DNA of 64,000 nucleotides from contig RWJK01001568.1 of NCBI GenBank assembly GCA_004335835.1, positions 34,708 to 98,707 on the forward strand, read 5' to 3'. Positions 36,226-48,376 of this stretch are shown piece by piece. Each line of letters begins with the position of its first letter. Positions within the stretch are counted from its first letter, which is position 1. The notes beneath the pieces are model-generated. The model saw only the letters and a list, made by a program, of their open reading frames with translations, was not told the DNA's origin and ran no database searches. The translations under genes and the position numbers were made by a program. The stretch comes from Scenedesmus sp. ARA3 (lineage: Eukaryota; Chlorophyta; Chlorophyceae; Sphaeropleales; Scenedesmaceae).

Positions 36226-39200
36226 ACAGCTGTCAGAGCATGCCCTTTGGACAAGAGCAAATGCATAACCACACCATGCTTAAGCTGGCACTTCTCCTGT
36301 ATTTAATGCATGTGGCCCTGTCTTGCACTGCATCACAACACTCGTTAGTCCGAAGATGTGTCCAACCAGCCACATTTGATGCGACGAAACAAACAAGGCA
36401 TACAAACTGATGTGCTGGCAGGGCTGCTGCTGCTACTGCTGCTGCTGATTTTCTGCCTGCTGCCAACCCACCAGCGCTTGCTGAGGCGCGTGCCTGGCTG
36501 TTGGACCAGCCGCCACCACCCCACGGGGAGCCGCCCCAACCTGCAGCAGCAGCAGCAGCAGACCAGCGGGTGCCAGCACATTCAGATTGCCTGTGGGCTC
36601 CCAAGATGCAAGCATGTGCACCAGTACACTCACCCGTTCAGGTGCAGCATTGTGCGCTGACCATTGCAGCCGCATTGCGTGCGGCCTGCGTCTGGGTTCT
36701 GCGAGTGTAACTCTGACCTGCCCTTGCTCGCATCCTTTATCAACAGCATCCTGTGTGCTCAAGGCGCATCGCACTCACCGCCACCCCACGGGGGAGCCTC
36801 CCCAGCCTGGTGCATCAGCATAAACAGCAGCAGCAGCAGCAGCAGCACAGCGCATCGCACTCACCGCCACCCCAGGGGGACCCGCCCCAGCCGCCGTTGC
36901 CGCCCCAGCCGCCACCATATGGGCTGTAGCCGCCGCCCCACCCTCCCCACTGCTGCAGCTTGTCAGTCTTGTCAGCCTTCTGTGCATTCATCAGCTTGCG
37001 GCCCCAACCTCCCCAGCCGCTGCCAGAGCCAGCTGAGAGCAGCACAAAGGCAGTACAGCAGCAGGCAAGACAAGCTGTATCGTGAGGATGTAGGAACATT
37101 GGTTTGCTGCTGTGCAATGGTATGTGACATGGACAATGCATTGAGCTGCCAGATATGTTGATATGCGTGCGCCAGCAACCGCCTGCTGTGCCTGCCAGCT
37201 AGAACAAATTTCATGCAACGCCATGTTTAGTGGACTCACCAGATGCTGATGCCTGAGCAAAAGAGTTGCTGCCACCCCAGGGGCCACCAAAGCTGCCAGC
37301 ATCTGCAATTGCAGTAGCAGCAGCAGCAGCAGCAGCAGCAAGGGCGAGTCAGTAATGAAGGTCAACACGGTGTAGAGCGCTGGGTCTGCACCGATCTGGT
37401 TGAAGATGTAACACAGGGACAGATTAAAGCAGTAAGTCACACGCCAGCTGCCCCAGCTGGGAAATAGCTGCAGCATATTTGTTGAACCCCGACTGCCAAG
37501 CAGAACGCGGCTGGCCCCCGAACATCCCAACTCACTTGCAGAAGCAGAGGCCTGGGACCAGCTGTTGCCTCCTCCCCAGCCGCCACCGTAAGGGTTGTAG
37601 CCGCCCCAGCCACCTGCAGCAACACACAGCACACATTGCTAAGAGTGCGTACGCATGCTGACTAAACACTTTTGACAGCCTGCAAACATCAGCGCGGTGC
37701 TCTTCTTCGAAGGCTCTGTCAATAAAGTGTTGGGAAAGGGCAGGCGTGCCGAAGCGTTTCAGCATGTGTAGAGAGCCAGCCGTGTGCAGTTTCCTGCAAG
37801 CAGCAGCTGCCACCGCCTCTCACCTCCGTAGTATGGAGACCAGCCCAGGCCACCCCACTGGGTGCTCTTGGCGCCTGCAGGAAACAGCGGCAGCAGCCAG
37901 TTGTGCAGCATGTCAAGCGCCTATCAAATGCGCATAGTTCAGGCTTCTTTCTTTTTCCTTTTCCTTCCAGCCGGGCGGTTGTGCCACTGCATGCATGCGC
38001 CTGTAGCTGCTCCACATGAGCTGTTCCTTCTAGCATCCCGCACACAAGCTTCAGCAGCCAGCAACCATGCAGCCATGCAGCTGTCTTTTCAAATCATGTT
38101 ACATTTCAAATGTAACATGTGTTCGTTTGTGCGCCACTCACCCTGCAGCTTCCTTGTTGAGCCGGCTGAGTCATCATTGCCGGCAAGGGTGATGGGTGCA
38201 GCATTTGCTGAGTCAGCTGCACCAGTCAGCAGAGACTGCAGCTTCCTGCCCCAGCCACGGTTGCGGCCCCAACCGCCGCGGTTACCACCCCAGCCGCCTG
38301 CACCAAACACGCAGCCAAAAATGCGGAGCCAAAACAAGCAGGCAGGCAGGACAAACTCAGAAGAAGAAGACATCATTGGCTGTGTTCAACAACATAACAT
38401 GATTTGCCATGCACGTATGTGTCACCTTGGTCATCATGTACACACTGCAAAGCAATAGTTGACTCACAGGATGTGCTGAACATCAGCTGCTGCATGCGCA
38501 GCTGCTCATTGCTGCTCACCGCCGTAAGGCTGGTTCCAACCTCCACCGCCATACCCGCCATATGGGTTGCCCCAGCCACCGCCACCGCCACCTGCAACAC
38601 CAAACAAAGAGGCAGCAGGCTGATGATGAGGCTAGAGTGGCCGTAACAACTCTAGTTGTGTAGATGTGCAAACAGGATAGCGCGTTGCAACTGCAAAGCA
38701 AGAATGTGGCTGGAAACAAGGGCAGCTGCTCCTGTGCGGCACGGCATGCAATGACCAGGAACAACTGCGGCTGTCTTTGTGATGCCCGCTGCTGCTGCTA
38801 CTGCTACTGCTACTACTACTTGCTGGCCTACAGAAAAGTGTTGCGTTTGTCGCTTGATGCAACTGCAAGTAGTCACCGCTGCTGCTGCTGCTGCTGCTGT
38901 GCTGAGCGGCGCTGTGCATGCCTCACTCTAGTGTTGAGGGTTTGCAACGTAACCCTTAAACCCCCAACCCTAACCCTCACCAAAGGACTGAGACTGAGCT
39001 TGCGCCTGGGCCTGGCTGAAGCTGTTGCCTGCACAGGAACAAGACAGCAGCAGCAGCAGCAGCAGCAGCAGCCGCAGTGTTGGATCATAGTTGCACAGAA
39101 GGCAGCAGCTGCCAGCGCGCAGCTGCATTTACCAAATACTATCTGCCTGATACCCAGCATTTTTGCTCCTGGCGTGCCCTGCTTGCTGGCATGCTGCAGG

Positions 39201-41083
39201 CCTGCTGCTGCTGCTGCTGCTGCGAATGCACACAGTCCTGCTGCTGCTGCTCCTTTTATGATGTTTGCTATTCTCTACTGGATCGCTGCTGCACGCACCG
39301 CCCCATGCCACTGCTTGCTGTCATACAGCAGTCCTGCTGCTGCTGCTGCTGCTGCTGCGAATGTATGCAGTCCTGCTGCTGCAATGCTTGCACAAATGCC
39401 TGCTGCGTCTGCTGCGCGCACCTCCCCACCCCATGGATTGGGCCTGGGCCTGAGCCTGCGCCTGGGAGCCTGACAGCAGCAGGGAGATGCACAGGCAAGC
39501 ACAAATTTACTGACACAAACACAGGGCCAAACTGTGCTATGTTTTCTTTAGGAAACAAGAAAGCCTCGTGGTAATGAAGCGGCAAAGCATCGATGGGCTG
39601 CAAACAAGTGATGGGCTGCTTCAGCTGTGAGATGCGTAGGCAGCAGGAGCAGCAGGAAAGCTTGCTGCACACATATGCATGTAATATCGTCACAACGCAG
39701 CCTGCATGCGGCATGAAGCGGTCTGTGTGCATCTGCTCATGAGATCTGCACCTGTTATGCTACAACAGCAATCTACCATTGTTATAACACATCAGCTGCT
39801 CATACCTCCGCCACCCCAGCCCCCAGACTGCGCCTGAGCCTGCGCCTGGGCCTGAGACATGCTGCCTGCAGCGGCAATTTGAACGCGCCATGCGCATGAG
39901 CCTGCTTGATTCACATCTTTCCACTGCTAAGGCTGGAATGATAGGTGCACAGTCGCTGCAACCCCCCAAACTGTAACGTATTGACTCAGGCAGCTGCTGC
40001 GTGCCTCAGAGCATCTGCCTCGTTGCTTTGCAAGGGCACTGTCACCCTCTGTGTCTGCTGCTGCTGTCCTCTGCCCTGCTGCTGCAGTGCACGCCCTAGC
40101 ACCTGCTCCACCCCTGGGTCCACATGCATCCCTGCGGCAGGAATTGCTGTCATGCACATACTTGAATCAAAAATGACAACCCGTGACTCACCGCCGCCTC
40201 CCCAGCCTCCATAGCCGCCTCCTCCCCACTGCGCCTTGTCAGCTTTGTCGACCTTGTTGACTTTATCAACCTTGTTGACTGCAGTGGCTGCAGTGGCTGC
40301 CTGCACTGCATCTGTGCCCAGCAGCTTCTTGCCAGCAACTGCTGCCAGTGTGATAGCAGCAGCAGTAGTGCCATAGCAGCAGCAGTGTCATAGGAGCAGC
40401 AGCAGCAGGAGCAGGATGGGGGCAGCAGGGGTGAGCACTGGGGCTGGAGCACGTTTTGATACGTCGGCAGTTGCATCTATAAGAGTCTACTGCTTGCTTT
40501 TGCAATTATGCAACCGGTACGCTGAGGGAGGGAGGTCGGGATGCAGCTCCTCTAGCTAGTGGCAGAGGCTACCACTAGCTGCGTGCTGCAGCAGCACTGC
40601 TGCTACGCTGAGACAGCTGGAGGGCAAGCAGTGTTGACTTGCTGGTGACACTGTCGATGCGGCAAGCGCCATCGTCAACTTTAGTGTTGGTAATCAATAA
40701 TTGCAATGGCTGGTGTGTACTGTCGCTGCTATCGCGCAGAAACGAATCAGCAGAACATTGTCCAGTAATCCCGCGCCACCCTGCTGCTCGCCGGCCAAGC
40801 CTACCTGGCACTACTGAGCTATCATCAGTAGTTATGGATGCGTTCGCGACCGCCAAAGCTGCGGCAGCACAAGCACAGGTCAGCCACAGAGTCAAAGCAC
40901 AACCACACGTGCGCCTGGCAGCAAAGGCCAGAAACACAATGCTTGTATAACTATCAAGCGTGCAGATCGTGTCTGTGGAAGGCCGACAGATGCGATCCTG
41001 ACCGTGCTTGCTTATCGATAATCATGCTGGTGGTCCCTCTCACCGGCCACGACGCAAAGCAGGGCGATGAACACCCTACGCAT
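34661..41083 (-). CDS. Secreted modular Gly/Trp-rich protein, 15 exons
   Basis: Exons: 41083-41044, 40338-40192, 39865-39806, 39469-39422, 39028-38981, 38591-38520, 38297-38142, 37874-37824, 37613-37536, 37302-37240, 37032-36865, 36540-36472, 36192-36115, 35512-35466 and about 35050-34661; about 504 residues. Exons 2-13 begin and end in phase 1, so each is a removable module. The signal peptide is MRRVFIALLCVVA then VAGKKLLG. Modules alternate between GWGGYNPYGGGWGG-like, QAQAQAQ, SNSFAQASAS and GWGRKL types, and the C-terminus is a long GGFGG/GGGGY stretch ending in RRLL and a Lys/Arg tail. Dibasic-Leu motifs (KKLL, GRKLQ, TRKLQ, GRKLM, GRKLK, GRRLL) recur and may be processing sites. It is probably an extracellular matrix or wall protein; no named family recognised. 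Exon 2 has a CAGCAG tandem acceptor. A gap between exons 13 and 14 may hide more. Confidence 0.82.
35755..36072. repeat. 31-bp minisatellite with 200-N gap
   Basis: Both sides of the gap at 35813-36012 carry tandem copies of a 31-bp unit starting gatcaagacctccacagttg. The array sits in an intron of the Gly-rich gene, and the gap is probably a collapsed continuation of it. Confidence 0.95.
36770..36820 (-). repeat. Intronic copy of Gly-rich exon 11 end plus donor, 1-nt frameshifted
   Basis: The end of exon 37032-36865 (GWGGSPWGG plus gtgagtgcgatgcgc) is repeated about 85 bp into the intron. The copy has one extra base in its ccc run, so inclusion would break the phase-1 module rule. Confidence 0.75.
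38948..38980 (-). repeat. Short telomere-like tract at a donor site
   Basis: Directly behind the exon 39028-38981 donor the transcript-sense sequence reads gtgagggttagggttggggg and then tttaagggtta. This resembles degenerate TTAGGG/TTTAGGG-type telomere repeats. Confidence 0.5.
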
Positions 41084-41936
41084 TCTTTTATGCACTATAT
41101 ATGCAACCCTCGCGGTGTATGCGTTGATGATTGACCGAACTGTATTGAGCACGGCAGTCACAGCACTCTGTGCTTGAATATTTCTGTGTGTGAGGACACT
41201 TATATATGCCACAACAAGGCTCTCGGATCAACACGGCTATCAGCGTGCGTGGGGGCCTCTGGCGATATCGATAAGCTTGGGAGTGTCATTTCGTCAAGTT
41301 CTGTTCCCACGGGTTACTCGATGGCTTATGTACTCTAGTAACCAATTACGCCTGACTATTATAATTGTCGTAAAAGTAGTTGGGGCATCGATACCTGTCG
41401 CAGTGGTGCCATGGAGGCTGCATGGTGCAGTTCTGCAGAACAGCATGGTTGCCACCTGACTTTGGTATTCTTCAAACTGTCCATGCGTCCGCCTGCATGA
41501 ATGTTCCCTGACACAAAATAAAAGTTCCTATTAGTTTTCCCACAGGCAACCTGCTTGCACATCTGTTGATATGCCACCACACGTCCACTGTCCACTGGCA
41601 GCGGTCACCAGTCCGCTGGCGTCACCAGCAGCTCTGGTTACACTCAGCTGCACTTAAGATTCGGGCCGCCTAGGCACGCATTACATGCCACGGACATATG
41701 TGACAGGCATTTTGCTTGGTAAAACATAAAAGCATCATGATCAAAGACATGAAAGCCAGGCCAGTGCAGCATGCGACTGAGTGTGCCGTTCAATAAAATT
41801 TGAAGATGCTGCGAGTCTGGTAGGCTCATGATCAAGCAACGAGCCGCGTCGCGGCATTATGCAATTACCGCCGCCATTGCATGGCTGTGGATCAACTGGC
41901 AGCAGGTGTTGATACGATTCACACCTCAAAACACCC
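41084..41936. other. Intergenic, no gene seen
   Basis: This is upstream of the Gly-rich gene and the 3' flank of the LRR gene (both minus). A tatata element is at about 41097-41102, but it is too close to the ATG at 41083 for a classical TATA box. No coding signal supported. Confidence 0.4.
41681..41685 (-). terminator. Candidate poly(A) signal TGTAA, LRR gene
   Basis: TGTAA on the minus strand lies about 252 nt behind the LRR gene stop. Confidence 0.5.
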
Positions 41937-42319
41937 TCAGCCCAGCATGTTGAGCTGCTGCACAGCGCGCCGCGCAGCAGGGTCCAGCACGCCACAATCC
42001 TCCAGCCGCACATGGCTCAGCTGGCTGGCTGCTGCAAGCTGCGCCGCTGCATTGCCCAGCCGCGTGCGCTTCAGCTCAAGGCTGCGCAGGCTGGGCAAGC
42101 TACTGATGGCTTGCACAAGCTCCAGCATGTCTCGCCGCACCACAAATGCAGCGGTGTTTGGTGTGCCGGGTTCTGCTTCAGTTGAGGCTTCTGGTGCAGC
42201 CAGCATGTCAGGATGTGCATCAGTGTCAGCTGAGGCACTGGCTGGTGCAGATATCGGATGCTGCTGCAAGTGTTGGGATGTCTGCTGTTCAGGATCCGCC
42301 TCTGCTTCCTGTTGCTGCA

Positions 42320-42365
<46 letters not shown>

Positions 42366-43106
42366 GCGCTGTACATGCAGCTGCCGCAGGTGCGCATTCA
42401 GCTGCTGGTACAGCTGCTGCCGCTGCTGCTGCTCCTGCAGCTCCTGCTGGCTCGCCTGCTGCTGCTGGAAGTCAAACCGCACGATCTGCAGCTCTTGCAA
42501 CGCCGTCAACTGCCGCAGGTGTCCTGCAAGCTGACCAGGCGTTATTTTGTGTGGACTCAGCGGCATGCTGCGGATGATCAAGCGAGTGAGGCTTGTCAGT
42601 TGGCCGATCGCCTCAAACGTTGCTGCTGCCAGGCCAAAATGCGTGCTGATTTCCAAGGCTGTCATCGGCAGTGCTGGCCAGGCTGCTGCTGCTGCGTTTG
42701 CTGTTGCAGCAGACGTGTACGCCAGCTCAATATGCTGCAGTGCTGTGCAGGCGCTAGCCAGCTGCTGCAGCTGAGCTGCAGGGATGCGACTAGCCGCCAC
42801 ACATAGCTGTGTTAGCTGCGGCAATCCCAACAGTGGCTGCACACATCGTGCACAGCCAGCCACCTGCAGTGCTCTTAATCCAGGTGGTAAAACATCCTGT
42901 GCTGAGAATGACTCAAAGCTGCCTTGCAGGGAGAGGCTTGTGAGTGCTGCTAGATTGCCTAGCTGCAACGGCTGTGCTGCAGTGTCTGGCTCATGCAGCA
43001 GCAGCTGCAGCTGCTGCAGCTGTGGCGGCAGCTGCTGCAGGCACTGCAGGCCCCAGAGCCTCCCCAGAGATAGCTGAGTCAGCTGCTGCAGGCCACTCAG
43101 GCAGCA

Positions 43107-43200
<94 letters not shown>

Positions 43201-43478
43201 ATGAGCAAGTGATCCACAGGGAACCACTTTGTGTGCAAGCTGAGGGCCTGCAAGCCGGTCAGTCCTGCCAGCGCAGCGGCAAATGCACCATAAGGCGGCG
43301 CACTGCTGTCGTCCCTGCTGCTGCTGCTGCTGCTGCTGTGCACGCTGAGGTCAACATTAGCTCCCTGATGTGTGAAATGCAGCTCCAGCTGTGTCAGGCA
43401 GCTGGCTGGCAGCAGTGCCAGGATGCTGTGTGCTGCAGGCCCTGCAGAGCTGCACACATAAGACTGCAACCAGGGCAG

Positions 43479-43514
<36 letters not shown>

Positions 43515-44156
43515 GTTAGGTGCTGGCCTCTGCATTGCTGCTGCTGCTGCTGCTGATGTGTTGGGTGCTGGCCTCTGCATTGCCGCTGCTGCATCTTGTA
43601 GCGCCGCTGCCAAGGCACTTTCAAAGGCCTGTTGCTGTGCTGCTGCTGCTGCTCCTGGGCAGCTCCACTGCAGGTGGCTCACCAGGCAGGCATGATGCTG
43701 CAGCCATTGCAGGAAGCATGCATGCTGCTGCTCGTTGTCTGCTGCTGCCTCGTTCTGCAGGTTGACTCTCCCTCTGCATGATGGGTGGCGGCAAGGCAGC
43801 AGGGCAGTGGTTGTGGGCGCCTTGGAGCTACACTGACAGCAGCATGGGTTTTGTCTTGCGTATGCTGTTGCATGGAGGTCGTATAATAAAAAGTTGATCA
43901 TCATGATGCAGTCGGTGCATGCATTTGAGCACGTGCATGCTCGTCATGAACCAATATTATTGGCAAGGCGTGTGCTTGTCTGTGAAAAGCAACCAGGTTG
44001 TGAGATGGCATCTCATGGGCACTTGAGGCAGTGCTTGCTTGCCTGCAGTGATGTGTCACCAAGCTGCCGGTTGTTCTGCTGGTTGCCAAGAGCTTGGCAA
44101 CAATGGCTTGCTTGCTGGAGACAGCAGGCTGCTGTAGCAGCAGAGTGATGACATCT

Positions 44157-44205
<49 letters not shown>

Positions 44206-44266
44206 CGTGCTGAGGTTGCTGCTGCTGCAACGTACTCAGGCTCTCGTCTACCTGACATAAAGCCAT
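41937..44266 (-). CDS. Leucine-rich repeat protein with homopolymer inserts
   Basis: Two exons, 44266-44060 and 43754-41937, joined in phase 0 (donor gtgaca, acceptor cctgcag); about 674 residues. The N-terminus MALCQVDESL, after a poly-Gln run, leads into ITLLLQQPAVSSKQAIVAKLLATSR, an F-box-like or adaptor-like helical start common in algal LRR proteins. The second exon carries irregular LRRs (LTQLSLGRL, LAALTSLSLQG, LPQLTQLCV, LTSLTRLIIRS, LRSLELKRTRLG). Homopolymers interrupt the solenoid: poly-Ala near the start, about 30 consecutive Ser from a CAG run at 43106-43198, and poly-Gln at 42310-42363. LRR arrays are protein-interaction scaffolds; the partner is unknown. An alternative single-exon model would start at an ATG at 43904, but that segment looks intronic. 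Confidence 0.78.
43106..43198. repeat. Long exonic CTG/CAG run (poly-Ser)
   Basis: About 30 uninterrupted triplets, read as AGC (Ser) in the LRR gene on the minus strand. It is expected to be length-polymorphic. Confidence 0.95.
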
Positions 44267-46540
44267 GCTATGCTAGTATTTGTAATAAAGGGGTGATGGA
44301 TGGCGTGCCTCAGCCTACTAAGCAAGCCTTTCGGGAGCGGGTCGAGCTATCACAACTACAGTAATCTGTCTCAATCATGTGATTGGGTTATGGCTAACGA
44401 CAACACGCGCGACGGACAAAAATGGTGCCGTTGCGCTTCTTCGCGTCATGTACCGGGCCCAGACGAAGCAGACAATCCAGGGTATTAGGGTTTCGACAGC
44501 ACCCCTCCTCTCAATTTGATGTTCAACATCACCCAGCGCCGATTACCATGAGTCAAACATGCATGCCGCCATATGGAGCAGTAGCAACTCTGCACCTCTG
44601 CAGGTCCTCTATACTGCATCTTTGCCGCATGCAAGCAGTGCAGCAAAATGTAGCAGATCTGCTCTGCTCTAGAGCGCAACAATGAGCAGGTGCTGCATAT
44701 TGCAGTAATTGGTATAGTGTAACCTAGACATTGAAAGTAGTACTTCAAATGCAGCCAAGATCAAAACATTCAGCACAAACGCCGCTTGGCAGAAGCTCCC
44801 ATCACCGTTCCGCATTTACTGGGACGCAACCCAAGGCCACAACAGGTAGATTTTGATGCAGCCTTGCTTGACGGTGCGCAGCTATGCAATCACCACGGAG
44901 ACACAGCACACCCCATAGCTAGCCGCATGCTGGCACAAACCTCAGGCCACAGTGCATTGTCGGAACCAGGGGGGACAACACCCCTACACGCAATATTGCA
45001 CATGCAGTGCCACACCACACCTTCTGTACAACATGTTGTTGTTGGGTGCAGCATGCAAAGGAGGTTATGCAACGTCCGGGTGCTCTATGCTTACTCAACA
45101 AGGTCATGCGCAAATACTGACAGCTCCCTCACATCGTCATACATAGTCCACACGATCATGCGCTTATGCTGACAACTCCCTGTACGTACATAGTCCCTAA
45201 GGTTGTGCGCAAACGCTGACAGCTCCTTTGCCGTCGCCATAAACAGTCCCTAAGGTCATGCGCAGATGCTGACAGCTCCCTTAACATTGCCATACATAGT
45301 CCACACGATCATGCACAGATGCTGACAGCTCCCTTTACGTCGCCATACATAGTCCACACGATCATGCACAGATGCTGACAGCTCCCTTTACGTCGCCATA
45401 CATAGTTCACACGATCATGCAAAGATGCTAACAGCTCCCTTTACATCGCCATACATAGTCCACACGATCATGCACAGATGCTAACAGCTCCCTTTACATC
45501 GCCATACATAGTCCACACGATCATGCGCAGATGCCGACAGCTCCCTTTACATTGCCAGATATCGTCCACACGATACATGCACAGATGCTGACAGTCGTCA
45601 TACATAATCCACACGATTGTGCACAGATGTTAACAGCTTCCATGACATTGCCACACATGCCGATGGGCACAGCAGGTGAACAGCAGGCACCGCCGCATAG
45701 CTTGATCGGTATATGGATGATGACACACCGCACATGCGCCCCTTTCAGCCACCGGAATCTAGACCCCAAAACCCATGTAATGCATCCCCCATGAGCGGAG
45801 TAGCGGCTCACTGGGCTAGTGCCTGGGGCATATTCAGTCCCGAAAGTGTATTGTGTAACATATGCATGCAGCATTCATGCCCGGATGATCAGTCGCCAGC
45901 CTCACATCAAATGCGGGTTGCATGCAGCAGACACCAGTCAGTTCAAACACCTCCCACAGAACACACTCAGCCATGTTGTTGTGTGATGTAACACACTCCG
46001 CCACATCATGGTGCACTTGCATATGAGTAGATTCCTCCTTGCATACATGATGTCAGCCATGGCTTCCCAAACTTATAGTTATCATGTTATGTTCTTTTTT
46101 GCCGTGTCCACAACCCGTTTGCAGGCGCATGCCGCCTGCAATCTCACGCCCAGAATCGCCTGCTGCTCTCACTGCAACCATCGCACGGCTGCAGGCACGT
46201 GCGTGCATATACTTTTGTGCAATAGCAGAAGACGAGCGTGCAGACACACACAATAGATAACATACCTCAAGGCAAAGCATCCAAGAGCTGTCACAGTGCA
46301 CTTCCTTTCAAACACTGCTGCTTCAAGGCAGTGCAGCAGCACAGTGCATGTGTAGAGTGCACAGCAGAGCACAATTGTTTATGATGCTCAGGTATGAATT
46401 GGAGAGATGCCACAGATGATGTATCAACCATTGCAGACATTTGGGACAAGATGGTGCAAATGCTTTGAATGCACCAATAAATTCAGAGTTCACAGCGTCC
46501 CCATAGTAAGTGTATGCAGCAGCTGTCCGGAAAATGCAGC
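44267..46540. other. Intergenic with minisatellite, no gene supported
   Basis: This is upstream of the LRR gene. Apart from the 53-bp array, open frames at 44422-44685 (+) and 45521-45874 (-) have no motif, and I do not call them. Confidence 0.45.
45103..45655. repeat. 53-bp minisatellite, about 10-11 units
   Basis: The anchor cacacgatcatgcacagatg recurs at an exact 53-bp spacing (45302, 45355, 45408, 45461, 45514, 45567) with more diverged units on both flanks. Units share gctgacagctccctttac and cgccatacatagt. Confidence 0.95.
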
Positions 46541-46862
46541 TCAGATACAGCCCAAACATACCGGCCTCAATCCTGCATGCCATTCAGTGACATGAAAAGA
46601 GCAGGCAGCTGCAACTGCAAGCATTGCCTTCCACAAATTCACTGCGCCTGACCACACAGTAACAAACCAGCAGCACACACCAACATCACTAACTTGATGC
46701 ACGCAATGTGGATTCATTACAGATTCATACTGTTTGTGATGCAATACAGACGGCAAGCCACAATCTCGCTGGCTGTGTGCACGCAGGAAGAGCATCAGCT
46801 GCTGTTGCTGCGGCAGCAGCAGCATGATCAGCCTCTGCCCCTGCATGGCGGCTGGGAACATG

Positions 46863-46922
46863 GGCACACTGCCTCACACCGCATGCCAGCAGCAAGACTG
46901 GTGGCCTTCTGGGGCAGCCGCC

Positions 46923-46953
<31 letters not shown>

Positions 46954-47190
46954 CAGCAGCTGCTGCTGCTGGTGGGCCCTGCCTCACACCGCACGCTAGT
47001 AGCAAGACTGGTGGCCTTCTGAGGCAGCCAGTGCTGCTGCTGCTGCTGCTGCTGGGCACTGCCTCACACCGCATGCTAGCAGCAAGACGGGTGGCCTTCT
47101 GGGGCAGCCACTGCTGCTGCTGCTGGTGGTGGGCTTTGCCTCACATCATATGCTAGCAGCAAGACTGGCGGCCCTTCGGGGCAGCCGCAG
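46863..47190 (-). repeat. Four diverged tandem copies of a ~55-bp segment separated by CTG runs
   Basis: The unit containing tcacaccgcatgctagcagc, aagactggtggccttctggg and gcagcc recurs at about 46870, 46980, 47060 and 47140, each followed by a CTG run. The plus-left copy is in frame with a coding-looking segment, so the others may be copies of an exon start, as in neighbouring genes. Confidence 0.8.
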
Positions 47191-47302
47191 CTGCTGCTGC
47201 TTTCGGCTAGCATCGACTTGCTGCCTGCAAGCATCATCTACTGCTGCTGCCGCTGCTGATGCTGCTGCCGCCGCTGCTGCTGCTGCTGCCTGCAGGAGTC
47301 AT

Positions 47303-47339
<37 letters not shown>

Positions 47340-47824
47340 GCAGCGACTTCTTCAGCCACAACCTCTGCCACGAGTGTGGTGGAAAATGCATAAGGGCTGC
47401 ATGCAAGGCCGCCAGCACACCAGTACATCACAGCACACCACAGCCCACCAGCACACCACAGCACACCAGCACACCAGCACACACCAGCACACAACGGCAC
47501 AGCAGAAGCACAGAACACACCAGCACAGCACAGCATGTTGACCGCAGGGTGCAGTACGCAGCAGCACAGCGTTGCCACAGAGCATGGCAGCAGAACGCCA
47601 GGCGGAAGGTGTCAGCAGCTGCTGGCAGTTTGCTGTATGCAATGCAGCACAGCACTTGCCATGTCATTGTGCGCAGCAATGTTCATTGGCATCCATGGTA
47701 GACTTCTGGCACCATAGTAACAAACTGTTGCTGGAAGGTGTCTGCAACTTGATGTACATAGTGTGGCAACCACTGCTTACAGACGGGTGTGCATAGCAGC
47801 ATGCATGCAGGCTTGCTGACCTCA

Positions 47825-47946
<122 letters not shown>

Positions 47947-48056
47947 GCTATGTGAATGCAGCGCAGCGCGGTAACTCGTGCACTTGTGCTCAGCCGTTGC
48001 TTTATGTACAGCAGTGCAACGAGCGCGTCGATGATAAGCATACACCTGTTCATACC

Positions 48057-48232
48057 ATGGTGTGCTGCAGCCGTGTGGTGCTGCAGCCGTGTGGTGCTAC
48101 AGCCTCGCCGTGCTACAGCCTCGTCGTGCTACAGCCGTGTAGTGCCACAGCCATGTGGTGCTACAGTGGTGTGGTGCTGTAGCCGTGTGGTGCTACAGCC
48201 GTGTGGTGCTACAGCCGTGTGGTGCTACAGCC
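48057..48232. repeat. 17-bp minisatellite, about 10 units
   Basis: Tandem copies of gtgtggtgctacagccg with scattered changes (ctcgccgtgctacagcc and similar). Confidence 0.95.
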
Positions 48233-48324
48233 AGCCTCACCTGCAGTAGATCCCCAGCTGTGCCTGCTGCACCCATGTGAGGCTTGCACACACGAATGCG
48301 CCACAAATCATGCGGAGCATGTAC

Positions 48325-48376
<52 letters not shown>

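Noticed and set aside
40575..40937. Minus-strand hydrophobic frame as first exon of the Gly-rich gene
   Set aside because: It opens with GTG and has no in-frame ATG. The exon at 41083-41044 with MRRVFIALLCVVA gives a proper signal peptide and matching phase.
40833..40950. Plus-strand start MDAFATAKAAAAQAQ with a gtcagc donor
   Set aside because: It lies within intron 1 of the Gly-rich gene and no downstream plus-strand exon was found.
44422..44685. Plus-strand frame MVPLRFFASCTGPRRSR as a transit-peptide-like start
   Set aside because: No downstream exon or motif supports it; it probably lies in the LRR gene upstream region.
45103..45655. CRISPR-like array
   Set aside because: Units are contiguous 53-bp copies without unique spacers, in a eukaryotic context.
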